NCBI GenBank assembly: GCA_933228895.1
Contig: OW121852.1
Location: forward strand, 101,453,544-101,517,543
Direction of reading: 5' to 3'
DNA: 64,000 nt
Source: Platycnemis pennipes
Lineage: Eukaryota > Arthropoda > Insecta > Odonata > Platycnemididae
Below, one piece after another: positions 23,134-36,174 of this stretch. The notes under the pieces were generated by a model that was given only the letters and a program-made list of their open reading frames with translations, had not been told where the DNA came from and made no database searches. Each line of letters opens with the position of its first letter. Position 1 is the first letter of the stretch. A program made the position numbers and the translations under genes.

Positions 23134-23355
23134 AAATAAAACAGAGACTGCTTCTGTTGAATTAAACGTGTTGATTTATGTGTACAACCGGTTTCGACCG
23201 TCAGCCCACCATTAGGTACAAATACTCTACCTATTTTGCATACCTTTACCTAATACTTCAAAATTATTTGTAACTGATGATGGTCTGACGGTCGAAACCG
23301 GTTGTACACACAAATCAACACGTTTAATTCACAAGAAGCAGTCTCTGTTTTATTT
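23134..23355 (+). mobile_element. Foldback element with hammerhead-like core
   Basis: Long arms (about 23134-23200 and 23285-23355) carry AAACGTG, TGTACAACCGGTTTCGACCG and their complements, with a CAGAGACTGCTTCT block outermost on both sides. The plus strand near the right arm reads CTGATGA (23274-23280), a four-base wobble-rich hairpin GGTC-TGAC-GGTC, then GAAAC (23294-23298) and CCGGTTGTACAC, which pairs with GTGTACAACCGG upstream. TACAAATA (about 23217) can pair with TATTTGTA just before CTGATGA as a stem I. This is the best match to hammerhead consensus in the window. Confidence 0.75.
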
Positions 23356-26300
23356 GTTATGGAATTATTCCACAAATTAATTAACAAGTCACTAAGTTTT
23401 GATTGTCCCCTTCTCACGCACCGGTACCTGGGGTGATTGACTCGAGAATGATAGAGGTTTGAGGGGTGCAGCCTCGCGATGATGGGGATTCTCCTTGAAA
23501 CCCCGCCTTCTCCTTCCCCCTCCATACCCCAGTTGCTTCCTCGTGCCCTTGCGGTCTCGTCGGGACAAGGGCGCGGTGACATGCAACGGAGGCCATCGCT
23601 CTGGTGACATGCGGAAGAAGGCGAGCTCCTCGCCCAAGTAACGCTATACTAGAGCTCCGCATTACACGCCTTGGCTTCGGACATGCGTGCCAAGGGTAGC
23701 ATGGGCTGAAATGAGTTCGGCCCAATGGCGGATTTTTCCCGTCCAAGTTATCAAAATGCAATAAGAAGAGAAGTCAAAGGGAATAAATAGGCAAAGTACA
23801 CAGCTCAACTAGGTATTATTGGAATCAAGGAGAGTTTTAGATACCCGCAGGTACCTTGTGAAGTTAATTAGAAAATGGAGAAATCAATAATATTTCTCCG
23901 GTTCGTGGAATTACGATCACTTTGATTGAGCCAGGAATAGAAATTTTTTTAAAGCCAAAGGAGAGGATTTGATCCCTGCGGTTTCCAAAAGCATGTCAGT
24001 TTTGTGTATCCAGTCAAAAGGTTGGACTTTTGTCCGGAAGTCTCGGGTTAGAATCCGGAAGAGATCTCTGAGCACGCCCGTCTAAATTCTACCTGCATGA
24101 CTTTATGGGAACTAATTTTTCTAGGAAAATCCAGGGAAAGGAACTGGCGCTCCGATCATAATGCGTGAATTTCCCACACTATCGGGTTTATTTTTAGTAC
24201 TTGGTGAGCTCTGACTTCTCCAAACAAAACGGCCTTCGTATTTTAAAATGTGGGTTTTTATCATGCCATGGTACCGTTGTGGAATGTTTCGGACGTAAAA
24301 AATACTTACGGAATACTAAAAAATGAGTTGAAGGAAAACGATACTCATTAATAGTTTCATTGCAGTGGTGTTATATTTAAGGGTACTCTGGTTACTAAAT
24401 TATTGCATCAAAATTATACTTAAACATCATAATTAACAAACAACCTTATGACAAACAAGACGTAAATGCCCGAGGAGTCCGAACTCGCGGCCAATGGGCT
24501 TTCTCAAATAAGCGTTGCCAACCTGGCCGCCATAGCCGTCGAGTGTTTTTGAAACTCTGACCATGATTTCATCACATAAAAATCAACCCAAGGAAAGTAA
24601 GTTGCCGCTGTTCACCTTGAAAATGGCATTTGTGAGATGCAAAAGTGGTATTTTATGGATAAAAACAATGGATTCATTTACCGGCGCTTTTTGATATATG
24701 TAGGAAAATGGTACCTAATACTGATTCAGCTAGCAAAATTTATTTCATATCGCGATAGCACCTTTGAAATGCTAAAAAATTATCACCCTCCTAATACAAG
24801 TAATGAAAATACCTAGTAGCTATTTTATACACGATTTCACTGGGAGAAGGATAAGACAGACGAAGAGGAAAATCGAAATATTGAATAGGCCATAAGGAAG
24901 ACTAATAATTTAGTAGATATTCGCTCATAAAATACATTAGTCCGAAAGATGTCAGCCAAGCCAAAGGAGTATCAAATACACTCAGTCCTTACACACGTTA
25001 TAAAATTAAAGATGACGTTACTGATGGAAAATTCTAGCGACGGAAAGTTTTTAGAGACAGAGTATGTGATTAAGACGTCAATAGAAAATATAAATAATGC
25101 TAAAAATGGGACGTAATTTTTTTATGAGAGTTATAAAACATCAGATATCCTGAATTCAATTGGACACAAACATTTGTTTTTGTCATTCTCAGTCCAAATT
25201 TGGACAAAATATTCCATCCCTGATTCCACCTATTATTCTAAGATGCTAAATCAAACTGGTTATCTTAACTGACCACAAACAACATACGTAAAAGCAGTAT
25301 TTGAATAATAGTATAAGAGTTAATGCGCTTACGAAACTACAATATGTATTAATATTTGGCCATTGATAACATGATTATGAGCACAATACACAGGGCACAG
25401 TAATTAGCTGGAAAGAAAGAAGGATGTATTAGGAGATTACTTTCCGTACCCAAAAATAATTTTGATGGCTTTGCCAAGAGTTGTGGGTGAAAAAAGTGTT
25501 TCTTCATATTTTAATTGATCGCAAAAAAGGTTTCCACTGACTGATATGACTAGGGCATTTCCTAATATAAGGAAATAATATGTATACAGTGGACTATTAT
25601 AGAGCATAGAATTAAAAAAAACAGTAAAAAGCTTGTTAAGAATGCAGAGGCCTCACAACTATCGACAACTTGAAAGAAATTAATTCCAATATTTGGGAAT
25701 ATTTTATATGAAAATAATGCAAAAACCCTCTAAGGTATTTAAGGCAAAAATAAAAATTATACAGACGTCTATAGAAAATAACAAAGAGCTATTTTTACAT
25801 GACTAGAGGGAAATCATTTTCTGAAAACTCAAGCATATATTAGCGGCATTAATTGTGCGAAAAATAAAAATGATTTTTAGGCACAAATTTTGGATTATTT
25901 ACACTACCCGATTACTTCAAGCCTTTATGCACATTCCTATCCACGAGCACAGTTATATGCCTCATTACTCTTAAGGGGTCCTCCTCCATTGGTCTTTCTG
26001 CCGACTTTCCTTTCCTTAGCATTTCATAAAATTGTCCGCTTTTAACATGTTAGAACGCCTTTTGTGATTCATTGATAAGCGAGTAACGGTGAAACCAGCG
26101 CAGTATATCAATATTATTTCTTCAGCAGACTACGACTGAAAATTGCTGTGAATTAACAATCTAGCGATTTAAAACTCGGATTTCCACATCTCCAAGGATG
26201 GAATGTTTGTACTTCGCACATTACATACGAAATACGTCTATGAGTGACAAAAATTGTTGTAGACAGCACTTTGTGAGGGATAAATTTATCAGAATATAAT

Positions 26301-27009
26301 TTTTAAATTAAAAAATGGCACTGTTTAGATCATTAAAATAACAGCGGAGAATTTTATTAACGTTTCTTTTATTACTACACTTAACATAAAAATGGTAGCG
26401 GAGTTATGTTTTAGGATGCTCTTACTGCTAAGGTTGAATATCACTATCTAATAGAACTTAATCCTAATACAAGACAAAACATTAAAGACTAAAAGGGGCT
26501 TTGTACCCGCGATCTATGTTTATAAACCGACGGTCGGTGCATTGTCAACCTGAGTACGGCCCGACTTGAATTAAGGATATAGCATAATTATCTAAGATTA
26601 GATCACATATCCATTGCAGTATTCCGCCACGTTGCTTTTTCTTTGTCCCGACCCACTGATGACCCCGATGCCTCATAGCCAGTCGTACCTTACGCCTACT
26701 TCATAATACTTCAATTCCATGTTCTTTTCCTTCTCATTGTGCTTCTTAGCATTTCTTTTCGATTACTCTCTTCAGCATTCCGTTAGCTCGCATTTCATCA
26801 CCAGCGTATTATTGATCCGTATTTCTAATTTCTTCCATCGCTTTTCTTTCCTCCCTATCCATATTACATATTACCATATTAAATATTACCATATTACATA
26901 TTACATATATTTCTTGGGCCAAAGACTACCATCTGTAATTATTTACGAATGTTAATGGGTGAGAAGGATGGAGAAAAGGGCCACGGGCTATTAAAACATA
27001 AGAGTTAGA
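23356..27009. other. Long gene-free AT-rich stretch
   Basis: No exon supported. At about 24010-24060 a plus-strand GTCTCGGGTTAGAATCCGG resembles a worn B box. The 23414-23761 minus frames lie in a GC-richer patch without start or splice context. ATTACATATTACCATATT repeats occur at 26865-26910. Confidence 0.45.
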
Positions 27010-27400
27010 AGTCTGACAACATGCGCCTCGAGGAAAAGAGAATAGAGCAAAAAGCTGAAGAGTTCCTAGAAGAGGAAACACTTGGATCTTGGAAAAGAAG
27101 CAATTTAACCCTCAGACAACTCAGAGAGAAAAGAAGTGGGGAAAAAAACATATTTCGCTGCGTTTGTGGAATTGCAGAAATATTTTGGCAACGTGGAATA
27201 CAATTTGATGCTTGGGATTCAAAAGGGCATTGAAGTGTCATACAATGATCGAAGAATTATTCTCAATTTGTATGAAAACCAGGTGAATGTGATTATTAAA
27301 AATCTAGTAAGTAAAAAGCAAGAATAAAGAAAGGAGTGATATGAGGCTGTACACAAAGGTGTTGCTTATTTTTTCTTGGATCATCGATTTCTACCTCTTA
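27010..27400 (+). pseudogene. LINE reverse-transcriptase remnant, domains 2a-A-B
   Basis: A frame from 27021 has QKAEEFLEEETLGSWKRSNL, then LRQLREKRSGEKNIF, corresponding to the EE-FGFR-G-GT--A---LR-L-EK region. A shifted frame from 27136 continues AAFVELQKYFGNV (domain A, normally YVAFVDLEKAFDNV, so the first catalytic aspartate is replaced by E) and then YNDRRIILNLYENQ, a typical DRRLI-NLY-NQ motif. Stops follow after about 27325; KGV near 27357 may be the rest of KGVRQG. It is the same type of element as the minus-strand remnant at 20.8-21.6 kb. Confidence 0.75.
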
Positions 27401-29112
27401 AAATATGCTATGGGGTGTAGAATGGGTATGCTAAGTCTTTCAGCCCGATTGTTTATTTACAGCATTTAGAGGTCGCTCAAAGGGCATAAATGCAATAACA
27501 TTCAATTTTCCGGATTTGAGGAAATAACATAATTTTTAGGGGTAACGAGCAATTTTCAGCTCTTTAGAGACGAAATTCGCTCCAATTTTACGTCCACCAA
27601 ACGGTTTTCCACGAATAAAATATTTTTGCGCAAGCTACAGCCACCCCTAACGCCGAACCGATTGCTCGCGGGCCGCATTCGCGGTCAGCTGTTAGGTCCT
27701 GCGACCCTCATTGCCTTACGCCCCCCTCGCCCCTTCACTGACGAGAATCTGCAGGGGAAGGGAGGAGTCGAATACCTTGGGTAACTTTGCTTTGGGTAAC
27801 AGCTAAATCCTTACCAGACCGACCTTAAGCTCTAATTTATTCGTGTGTTCAAAGGGATTGCACATTTACGCTTTTGTCGCAAAGAGGAAGAAAAATTACT
27901 TTTCGACTGTTAGTTGGTGAAAGATACAAGATCGATTCACAGAAAAATTTCCTCTACTTAAATACTGTCACAAAGTAGTAAATAAAGCAGCACAACATAT
28001 TAAGAAATTTATTTATTATCACAAATCCAAACGACACTGCTCTTTAACGATGGACTTCCGCGAGTTTTTTATAACCCTTTGGAAGTGCCCTTTGGAAGCG
28101 CCAAGAAGAAAATGCTGGAAACTATATTATTTGCATGTAATAGTCTTGTTGGAAGTCTCCATCAACTTGATAGCAAGTCTAGCATGATTATTAGTCACAC
28201 GCAAAGCCTTCACCTTATCTTGACTAATTCTGTAGTCGCTGTTGTAGTGCTATGTCATATGATCCTCTTCCAAAAAATCTTCTGAAATACTAAGTATTCG
28301 AAAGAATGAGAGACTAATTCTTGGTTGAAACTTGGTTTGGAAGCCTTGGTTGAAAATTGTTTTCTATATATAGATACTATTTTCGTTTAGGCTGAAAATC
28401 ACAGCGTCAAACAATTGTTAATTAAAAAATCCGGAAGTCTTAATTACGATGTAGCCTTAATTTTTACAATACACTCAATTACATTTGAATAGAGTCATTT
28501 CATCCCACTGATCTCAGAAACTGAAAGTTAAATTACAGTTCTCTGACACATTTTGCACCAAATTTATCAGATAATTTTTTTTCACCAAGTTTTCTGATTT
28601 TCCACCAAATGTTTCAGGCATTTCTTCGTATCAAAAACATTTATTTCAAATTTTCCTCAGTGTATTTCTTCAGAGTAAAGGGAAAGCGAAATTTGATATC
28701 GGGAAAGACTTATGAAGATTCAAACTTTTGGGAAAAATGTTTGAGCTCGAACAAGATGCTGTTAATTTCCAGAGGAAATGATGAAAACCATTTGACTTAG
28801 AAAGATAAATTCTTATCGCGACTATGCGGTGGATTGCCGCAAAAAGAATGTCTCTTTTGCCGTAATGCACCGTCTTCTACACGAACCGATTTCAGAGTTT
28901 GTTTCAACATCCGTTAATTTGAAATCCAAGTTACACCTACCCAACAAAGAAGTTATACATAGCGTAATTTCCGAGTATTATCTTGCAGTGTGAAAGATTT
29001 TGAGTTATGATTCCTGTAGCAGTCAGTCTTTGATAAACAACAGCCTCATTTTTCTCCACAGCTGTGTTAATTGGATCGCAAATAATTAACCAAGGAAAAG
29101 CAAAATCGACGG
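27401..29112. other. No gene recognised
   Basis: A GC-richer patch at 27640-27770 has no splice-flanked open frame. Frames at 28079-28285 and 28609-28800 show nothing familiar. Confidence 0.45.
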
Positions 29113-29412
29113 TATTAGGCTTGACTATGTGGAATTCCTTCATGATGAGGGTAAAGGAAATTATACAATTCCACGGAATAAATTAATTGAAAACTCAAAG
29201 CCATGGCTTTAACGCGGCGCATCATCATCAGGTGATCATTTATTTTGTGGACTTGCACAGTTTTATTTAGCCCCATCAAGAACAAGCGAGTTATGAGGAT
29301 GATAAAAGCAGAACATTTTGGCCAAAACCATTCCCTATGTTCCAGGTAGTCAGACAAAAAAAAATTACATAACGCAGAAGTTTCCATAATATGGATGCGA
29401 AAAGTGGCTAGT
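29113..29412 (-). mobile_element. Insertion related to the hammerhead foldback elements
   Basis: A 20-25-bp sequence (CCAAGGAAAAGCAAAATCGA, about 29091) recurs at the right edge (CCAAGGAAAGCTAAAATCGA, about 29416), a likely target-site duplication. Inside, AGGCTTGACTATGTGGAATT (29118) matches the start of the insert at 21.3 kb. On the minus strand CTGATGA (29231-29225) is followed by a GC hairpin, then TTAAAGCC where GAAACCGG is expected, and then TTTATTCCGTGGAATT. It is a worn copy of the same family; the lost GAAA predicts no ribozyme activity. Confidence 0.55.
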
Positions 29413-29920
29413 CCCAAGGAAAGCTAAAATCGATCGACAAACGTAAACATTCTTTCTACTGACGTCTACCTTGGTGATGACGTGATCTAGATACCGTAAG
29501 ACCAAATTTGAAAGCTGGGACAGGAAATATCACTCGATATCTGTCCTCCTAAGTGACCTTCTGCACTGTTGCCCACCGCATGACAGCCTCTGTTGCAAGA
29601 TGCTTTTCCGCAACCTCTCAGCTGACCCATAAGACTCATGACGCCATTGTATCACTTTGAAATGCAGGCCACACGGCCAGGTCATCCGCAGCTGGACGCA
29701 ATCGAGCTGTCAAAAGTATTTGATTAGGTTTGCCAACCCTGATCCTGAACCCCAAATCCTGAAGTTGTAAGTCCTAGATAAGAGAAATCCAGAAGATTTT
29801 GTTCTTGTTGTCCAATCATAATGAAAGAACTCTTTATAAATAAAACGATAAAGACTTGGTGGAACCATTATCATATTAGCATTCCAGTCTCATCCCAATC
29901 TCATCGCATGCGTGAAAACC
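29413..29920. other. No recognised feature
   Basis: Moderately GC-rich around 29560-29760; no exon or repeat supported. Confidence 0.4.
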
Positions 29921-30200
29921 GGCCCGTCATCAGATATGAATTGTTATCGATCCACGATTGGTTTGACGCATCTCTCCACTAAATCATTCTGTAAACAAAC
30001 ATTGAATACATTCTTGTCTTTTAGACCCTTCACTACCTGCTCCATTCTTCTATTCCGTGGATTATATTTTCCTTGGCTATTTTTCCCATTCACCTCTCCC
30101 TCGACGATTCTCTTCGTCACAACATCGTGTCTTATGGCATGGCTGATTACGTTGCTTCGTCTTCTTTTTTTTAAATTTTCCCCAGACTTCCATTTGCTAT
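29921..30200 (-). pseudogene. LINE 3'-end remnant
   Basis: Minus-strand translation includes NVISHAIRHDVVTKRIVEGE followed by VNGKNSQGKY, the C-terminal R-I-H--RHD----IVEG--NGK pattern. It ends in the family's 3' region, whose antisense ATTGGTTTGACGCATCTCTC lies at 29956-29975. It is 5' truncated near 30195 where a purine tract (minus strand) starts. Confidence 0.75.
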
Positions 30201-31020
30201 TAGTCTATTAGAGCTTTTTCATTCAATACTCTATACATCTATTACATTTCAAAGTATTTTTATAACACATTAGTTCAAATGCTTAGTCATGACTTTTCTG
30301 ATGTTATTACCATTCATGCCGCGTTGCATTCGGCTTCATATAGAGGAGACATATCTATAACTCAATTAATTAATACTGTCTATTATCGGTAACAGTTTTG
30401 CCAGGATATACTGGAGAACTACGACTAAGGACAATTATCCCTTTCCCCTTTGTAAAAAAAAAGGTTCACATGTGTTTTGCAGGATGCCGTATTTCAGGAT
30501 AAAATACTATGATCACTTACAAGTCCGGTAGTCCGGTGTACGGTGTAGTAGTCCGGTATAGTACATGGGCTAAAGCATCATCACCTAATATTCAAATAAA
30601 GGGCATTTGCGAGAAGTAAAATGTATACAAAAAAATTAGCGCCTTATTTTTAACTTGAGTGTTACACTAAGAACTTCATCTCTACACTCGTAACAAAATA
30701 TTACGGATTATTTTGCTTTAATACACCTGGGCTTGACTTGTTTCCTTGATTTTTTGCACTTGTTGATTTGATTGCTGGTAATGTATTAGGTCACATTTGA
30801 AATAATTTTTATGCCATAAAATAATCATTAAAACCTCGATATTATGTGTCCTTTAAATGTTCTTTTTTTGTCACCAAGTTTATATAATACATTATGATAA
30901 ACGTAAATGCAGGATACACGTATAATTGGTAGGGCAGTTTGTTAAACACCTAAAGAGAAAGAAAATAAATAAGTAATGAATATAGGCTAAGAGTATTACC
31001 TAAGCGATCGAGTAATATAA
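30201..31020. other. No gene recognised
   Basis: AT-rich; short AGTCCGGT/GTAGTCCGGT repeats at 30524-30560 only. Confidence 0.5.
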
Positions 31021-31323
31021 AAATTGGAAGGAAGAAGACACCACTACGACATAAAAAATGATGCCAAGATATCGTCATAACAATGTATTTCAAATAAACA
31101 CAAAAGAGCTTTCCTCCAAGTGTTTTAACATTTCGATGATTTGAGAAATTTGCGTAAATGTTTAGCCGCATAAAAATTGGAAGGAAGAAGACACCACTAC
31201 GACATAAAAAATGATGCCAAGATATCGTCATAACAATGTATTTCAAATAAACACAAAAGAGCTTTCCTCCAAGTGTTTTAACATTTCGATGATTTGAGAA
31301 ATTTGCGTAAATGTTTAGCCGCA
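31021..31323. repeat. Two-copy tandem duplication, unit about 153 bp
   Basis: The unit starting AAAATTGGAAGGAAGAAGAC and ending AAATGTTTAGCCGCA is present twice head to tail, with no differences I can see. One minus-strand frame runs through both copies giving the same 50 residues twice, which fixes the period at a multiple of three. The identity indicates a recent duplication or an assembly artefact. The translated peptide (for example NFSNHRNVKTLGGKLFCVYL) is not recognised. Confidence 0.85.
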
Positions 31324-31839
31324 AGTATATGTAGCCGGCGATATCGATGCTGTGCAAGAACTCTCCCTTCCTACCAAACATAACTGGCGCTAGGTGTATA
31401 GAAGAAAGAGAGAAAAATATCTCCCGTGCGTCCTTGATTTGGACCGAATGCTTCAGCGTTCGGTTGTCCTTGGCGGAGAGATGTGCGGGCGTGCAGACTG
31501 TTCCTGAGGGTGGGTGGATGTTGTACTGGACCTGGGATCACAAGGCCAGTCGGCAGCGTTGATGGAGGGAGGGCGCATGACCTCATGAGCAGGGTTCAAG
31601 ACCAAGAGACCCTTCAGTCAAATGCGAACGCACTCCATTTGAGGGAATAGGGCAAGGCAACACCCTTCAATCAGATACCCTTCTTTGATTTGTTCGAATA
31701 CCTCTTAATGTGCGTCATAAAATTCCTCCATGATTGCCTTATTTGATGGCAGGGATATTGTAACACCGGTTCCAACGGTTCTCTCAAAAATACTCTCTAA
31801 GCCTGAACTCAACATGAAGTTCTCCCTTCAGGACACTTA
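31324..31839. other. No gene recognised
   Basis: Overlapping opposite-strand frames at 31347-31586 lie in a CpG-richer patch; no splice context. Confidence 0.4.
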
Positions 31840-32040
31840 AAGTTAAAAGTAGGTACATTAGTGTTCCATCAATCTGAAGGAACGCTAAACCGTGTTCACC
31901 TTGTCGCCATTTGTTAGGAGCAGTCTAAAGTCAGCACATGGATATTTCTTCGCCCTTCCTGTGCTCCTGGAAACATTTCTACCTCTACCAAATAGTCAAT
32001 GGTCCAAATGATCTGATTTGTCAGTCACCTCCCTAGAATA
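31840..32040 (+). mobile_element. SINE of the main family, degraded
   Basis: Contains TGTTCCATCAATCTGAAGGA, then ACGCTAAACCGTGTTCACCT, GTTAGGAGCAGTCTAAAGTC, CCCTTCCT and TTCTACCTCTACCAA. This is the family body and 3' block in the right order with many changes. Confidence 0.55.
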
Positions 32041-32620
32041 ATTACTACTATTAATTGGAGATTGAGTTTTTAAGTGATTTCTTGTGGTGGGATGCAAATT
32101 GGATGCACGGAGAGTCGTCTTCGAAACTTCTCAAAATAAATACCATTCTGATAAATATTTAAAACTAAGAGCATTAAGTGGTCATTGTAACTAAAAAATG
32201 ACGAACTCAAGTTACTTACGAGGTAAGTCAAGAAAATGATGATATGAGAACAGAAATATGTCAAAAATACTGTAAAATTTCTAAAAAAATAACTTTTTCA
32301 ATAAATAAAATTTAAAAATTTACTCCAGATTTTTATCTTTTTTGTTTTGACTATTAAAGAAATTATAAAATATGCAAATGAACGAATCATTACACACTAA
32401 TTCTTAACAACCATTTCCATTTTTTAATTAATTTTGTAAACTACACCTTAACGTAGAAGGTTGCCCTCTGGAATGAAGAACTTTAAAAGAAATGTGTAGA
32501 GAACAAGGGGGTTAGGCCCCGAAAAATCAAGGGACTTTAACAAGAGAACTAACCTGAACTAATTAAGGAATTAGTATCAATATTAGAACTGCATTAAATT
32601 AATATTAGCACCATAAAGAT
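32041..32620. other. No gene recognised
   Basis: Very AT-rich, no shared repeat or splice-flanked frame identified. Confidence 0.5.
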
Positions 32621-32705
32621 AATAAATTTGTAATCATCATAAGTAAACAATCCTAAGATCGGTTTCATGCAGTTCTCTGCAGCAGTTTTATTCCATCTTA
32701 TACCA
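32621..32705 (-). mobile_element. LINE 3'-tail fragment
   Basis: AAACAATCCTAAGATCGGTT (32646) followed by TCATGCAGTTCTCTGCAGCA matches the antisense 3' tail at 20838 (AACAATCCTAAGATTGG) and 4195. The preceding AATCATCATAAG is the worn simple tail. Confidence 0.55.
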
Positions 32706-35700
32706 ACTTATTAATGAAACACCTATTAATGGAGAAAAAATGTTTAAAAATTAATTTTTACTTTAGTAACAGTGCGGAATGATATCGCCATAGAACGTGC
32801 AATGGAATGCATTATTATGTTGCATGATAACCATAGTGTCATTAACTACTTAGTCATTTTCGTACATGAATTCAACATAAGTTAAAAATGAGTTCACACA
32901 AGCAAAATAAAGCTGATTGAATTCTTGATTTAATTGTGAGGGAAAATTTTACTTTAATATAATTTTATTAAGCACATCTCTTGACGATAGTTCAAATCCA
33001 GGTTATTGGGATTTATAAAAACGAAAACATTTCTAATGTCGTCAACTCCACTCAAAGTTATCTATTAAGTCTCCTCATTGCTAGATGTGGAAGCATTCTT
33101 TTTAGCACTTTTTATACTTCTCAGCATATCATGATCATAGTCTTTTAGCAGAATGATCTCACATTTCAATTGCCTCACTCAGTATTCACTTATAAGTGTC
33201 GCGAACATAGCATCTCCACCCCAAAAAAAGGGCGCGCTTTCCTATCCATCTCACAACCATCGCTTTATCTCACTATCACATTCGTTCTAATTGACGTGTA
33301 CGGTACAGCCCTTGCAACTTTCGCGTTGGGATACCTTAGCCCACTGACGGCCACGACCAAGGGTCGACGCCTGACGCTAAGGCGTTGCTTGCGAATAACC
33401 AGTCTTAGATCACAGATATTGGGGCCGGAATTCCATTCCGGGCGGAGTGACCTCCCCGCAGGGCAGCGTTCGGACACGACAAAACAATTGGGCAACCGAC
33501 CCCAGCGCACGAGAGGAAAACAAGACACAAAAAAAGGTTCGCGGAAAATATTGTTCAGTTTCCACATCAGTGGCGTCAAGGCACTACTGTGGCAACCACT
33601 GGAAAGTGATTTATTTAGAATTAACTACTCAGCGCAAATCACTGTTAACGCCAATTTGTAAATTTTCACAGAATACAAAATACGTTATCAAAAGAACTTA
33701 ATTGGAGTATAATTACTTTTTTTATTGGGTGCACGATCGATGTATGCTTATTTACAACGAGAATAATCAATAATAACTATATAGTACACTAATACTTCTT
33801 CTCCTGATGCGCACCCAAATGGGCCTAGTGGTGAGGTTAAACACAGTTTATTAAGATTCATGTACAATTTGCTACAGGAACATCGCAAACTTACTGTTCA
33901 GGTTGGATTTTTTCTTAGGTTAACTGGCATTGGTGAAGTAGCGCTTAGTAACATAATCTTAGTCACTGAGAGCTCACTCACGAATACCTGTTTGTCAGAG
34001 AATATTTCAGCCAAGATGGAAAGTATACGACGTTCCTGTAACAGTAAAGCACATCATAATAAATTAATATAAAACCTACACTTCATTTGAATAAAATTAT
34101 CAGCCTCTAGCCTACATTGACGTAATTGCATATGCTTTTGTGACGAAATTTCACAGTGTGGCTCGTTTTTATTTTAGTCTACGAAGTCTAATATTTGTGC
34201 AGGAATACCTCCATTGTGGTTTCATTCCGGAATATAACCACAAAAGAAAGGAAAAGATTAGGGAATTCGAAGCCCTGAGAACTAATTTTCGGCTATTCGT
34301 GTGACTAATATATCATGTTTTGTAATGATCATGAATTCCTAACCCGCACACACCCCGACCGATTTTCAAATTAATTTCCTCTTTCACCCTTCCTCTGAAG
34401 TCTCAGCCTGGCACTATAGTCCATCTTATCGCAACCTGGTTCCAAGTTTTCTCCTTAAGTGACTGGAACTGGTTAACAACGTACTTAACGTATTTGAAAC
34501 TCTTCATTGACCCTTAATCACGTTTACTTTTAGCTCCATCGCATCTTTGAACTTGACCACCACCCCAAATTGAATTATTTGCACTCCGTTGATATCTGGG
34601 TATATGTTCCCCTTAATTACTCTTCCGAGGTGCAAAACGTCTCGCCTGTATTAATATGTAATGGGTTATTAAACCCTGCTATTTTCGAAAAGAATATTTC
34701 TAACTCCCAAGAATGCAAGCCTGACACGGTTTATTATCATGATTGCGAAATATTTGTCTGATTAACGTAATCCCTCCAGATTTGCACGTTATGTACAGTT
34801 AGGTGATCAATGGAATCTATTAAGTCAAATAAAGATCTGTACCATAATGCCCTCTCCCGCGACTATATTCTTTAAGAGCATTTCAAAGTAAAAACAAAAT
34901 TCTTGAGTAAATAACACATCTGTTTGCTGCTTTGTCTGACGAGAGGGATACTAGATCTTCAAAATTATTTCTAAACAGCATAGGTTTGTATCCAGAAAAA
35001 GGACCCCAAATCGCAGTTTAAAAAGTATCTTTTGGATCCGAAAAAATTCCGTCCAGAAATTTTGCACTTAGGGAAAATAGGACCGCGGATAGACCCACTA
35101 TATAAATATGAAATTATGAATCATGGTATTTGTGAAATCATTAAAGACATACTGTTCTCCTCCCGTCCACCCTTCGTTACCCTCTAATGCTTCCATTTTC
35201 CTCTCAAATGGTCACCTAAGAAATCATTCCTCTCCTCTGCTATTAAATATCAGGTATTCAAGGGTACAAATATTTTCTGTATGCTCACCTGAATATGACA
35301 TTAAGCGTCGAAACTTAGGTAGTAAATGCATTATTTATGTGGAACTACAAAGTGTTTATATTCATCACAAAACCACGAACTAAAACATTATCTCCTATGA
35401 TAGGTTTACATCATAGAGTTTAAATATAGCGTTATCTATTCCATTCTATTTATCTTACACCATTTTGGAATCCCTGTATTCAGATACAAGATTAACCACA
35501 CTCGGCTTCGAACATAGACACACGTAATAATGGCTCGGCCCATGTCCACGAGGAGACTGGTAAACTACGCGACGAAAAAAACTTTGAAAAATACGAAGAA
35601 GAGGCGGTAATTGCAATCCGATATTCTTATTGCCATCCCTCGTAAAATACGTACAACAGGTTTCCTTATTATAGGAAATACCTTTCAAGAAATCTCAGGA

Positions 35701-36174
35701 ATAGCAATATAATTAGGTGTCGCAGGTATCAAGCCTTTAAAAGAAAGGGATTTAATCTCTCCCTAAATTATAACCTGGTCATAATAAGCAAAGCAATATG
35801 CCGATGTTGGCGTAGAGCATTTTAAGGATGAAGCTAAAAAAGACATTTGCTTTTTTCACTAACGATCTTACAAATCAAAAAAACTAGTACCTACTGGCAT
35901 CTTTCTCTTCTGCCTTCATGGAATCAGTCCCTAAACTTATACCAGCATACTACTAAGAACAATAAGTAGCTGTTTCCGGAATAGGTAAGCATTTTAAAAT
36001 ATTATAACTAGCTTGTCCTAGTTTTCCTCAATTAGTGCTCACTGAAAGAGCACCAAAAGATAATCTGGCTTTCCGGCACCCTCTTGGAATTCAGTTCAAT
36101 AGGGAAACACTAAAATGAATGATAATGTGTTAATGCACATGACTACAAAATCTTCAATTGTTGGTGTCATGCTA
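32706..36174. other. Long gene-free stretch
   Basis: The 33170-33661 plus frame and its minus shadow fall in a CpG-richer patch (about 33290-33530). The protein is unfamiliar, and no splice or promoter context lets me call it. A donor-like CAG/GTGAGC on the minus strand near 35290 follows a short ATG frame (MHLLPKFRRLMSYS), unsupported. Confidence 0.4.

Noticed and set aside
24594..24604. Donor-like AAA/GTAAGTTG on the plus strand
   Set aside because: No acceptor and no long open frame upstream.
30950..31381. 143-codon minus-strand frame
   Set aside because: It is kept long by the duplicated 153-bp unit; no motif or codon pattern supports a protein.
33170..33661. 163-codon plus-strand frame
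   Set aside because: CpG-rich patch open on both strands, no recognised motif, signal or splice sites.
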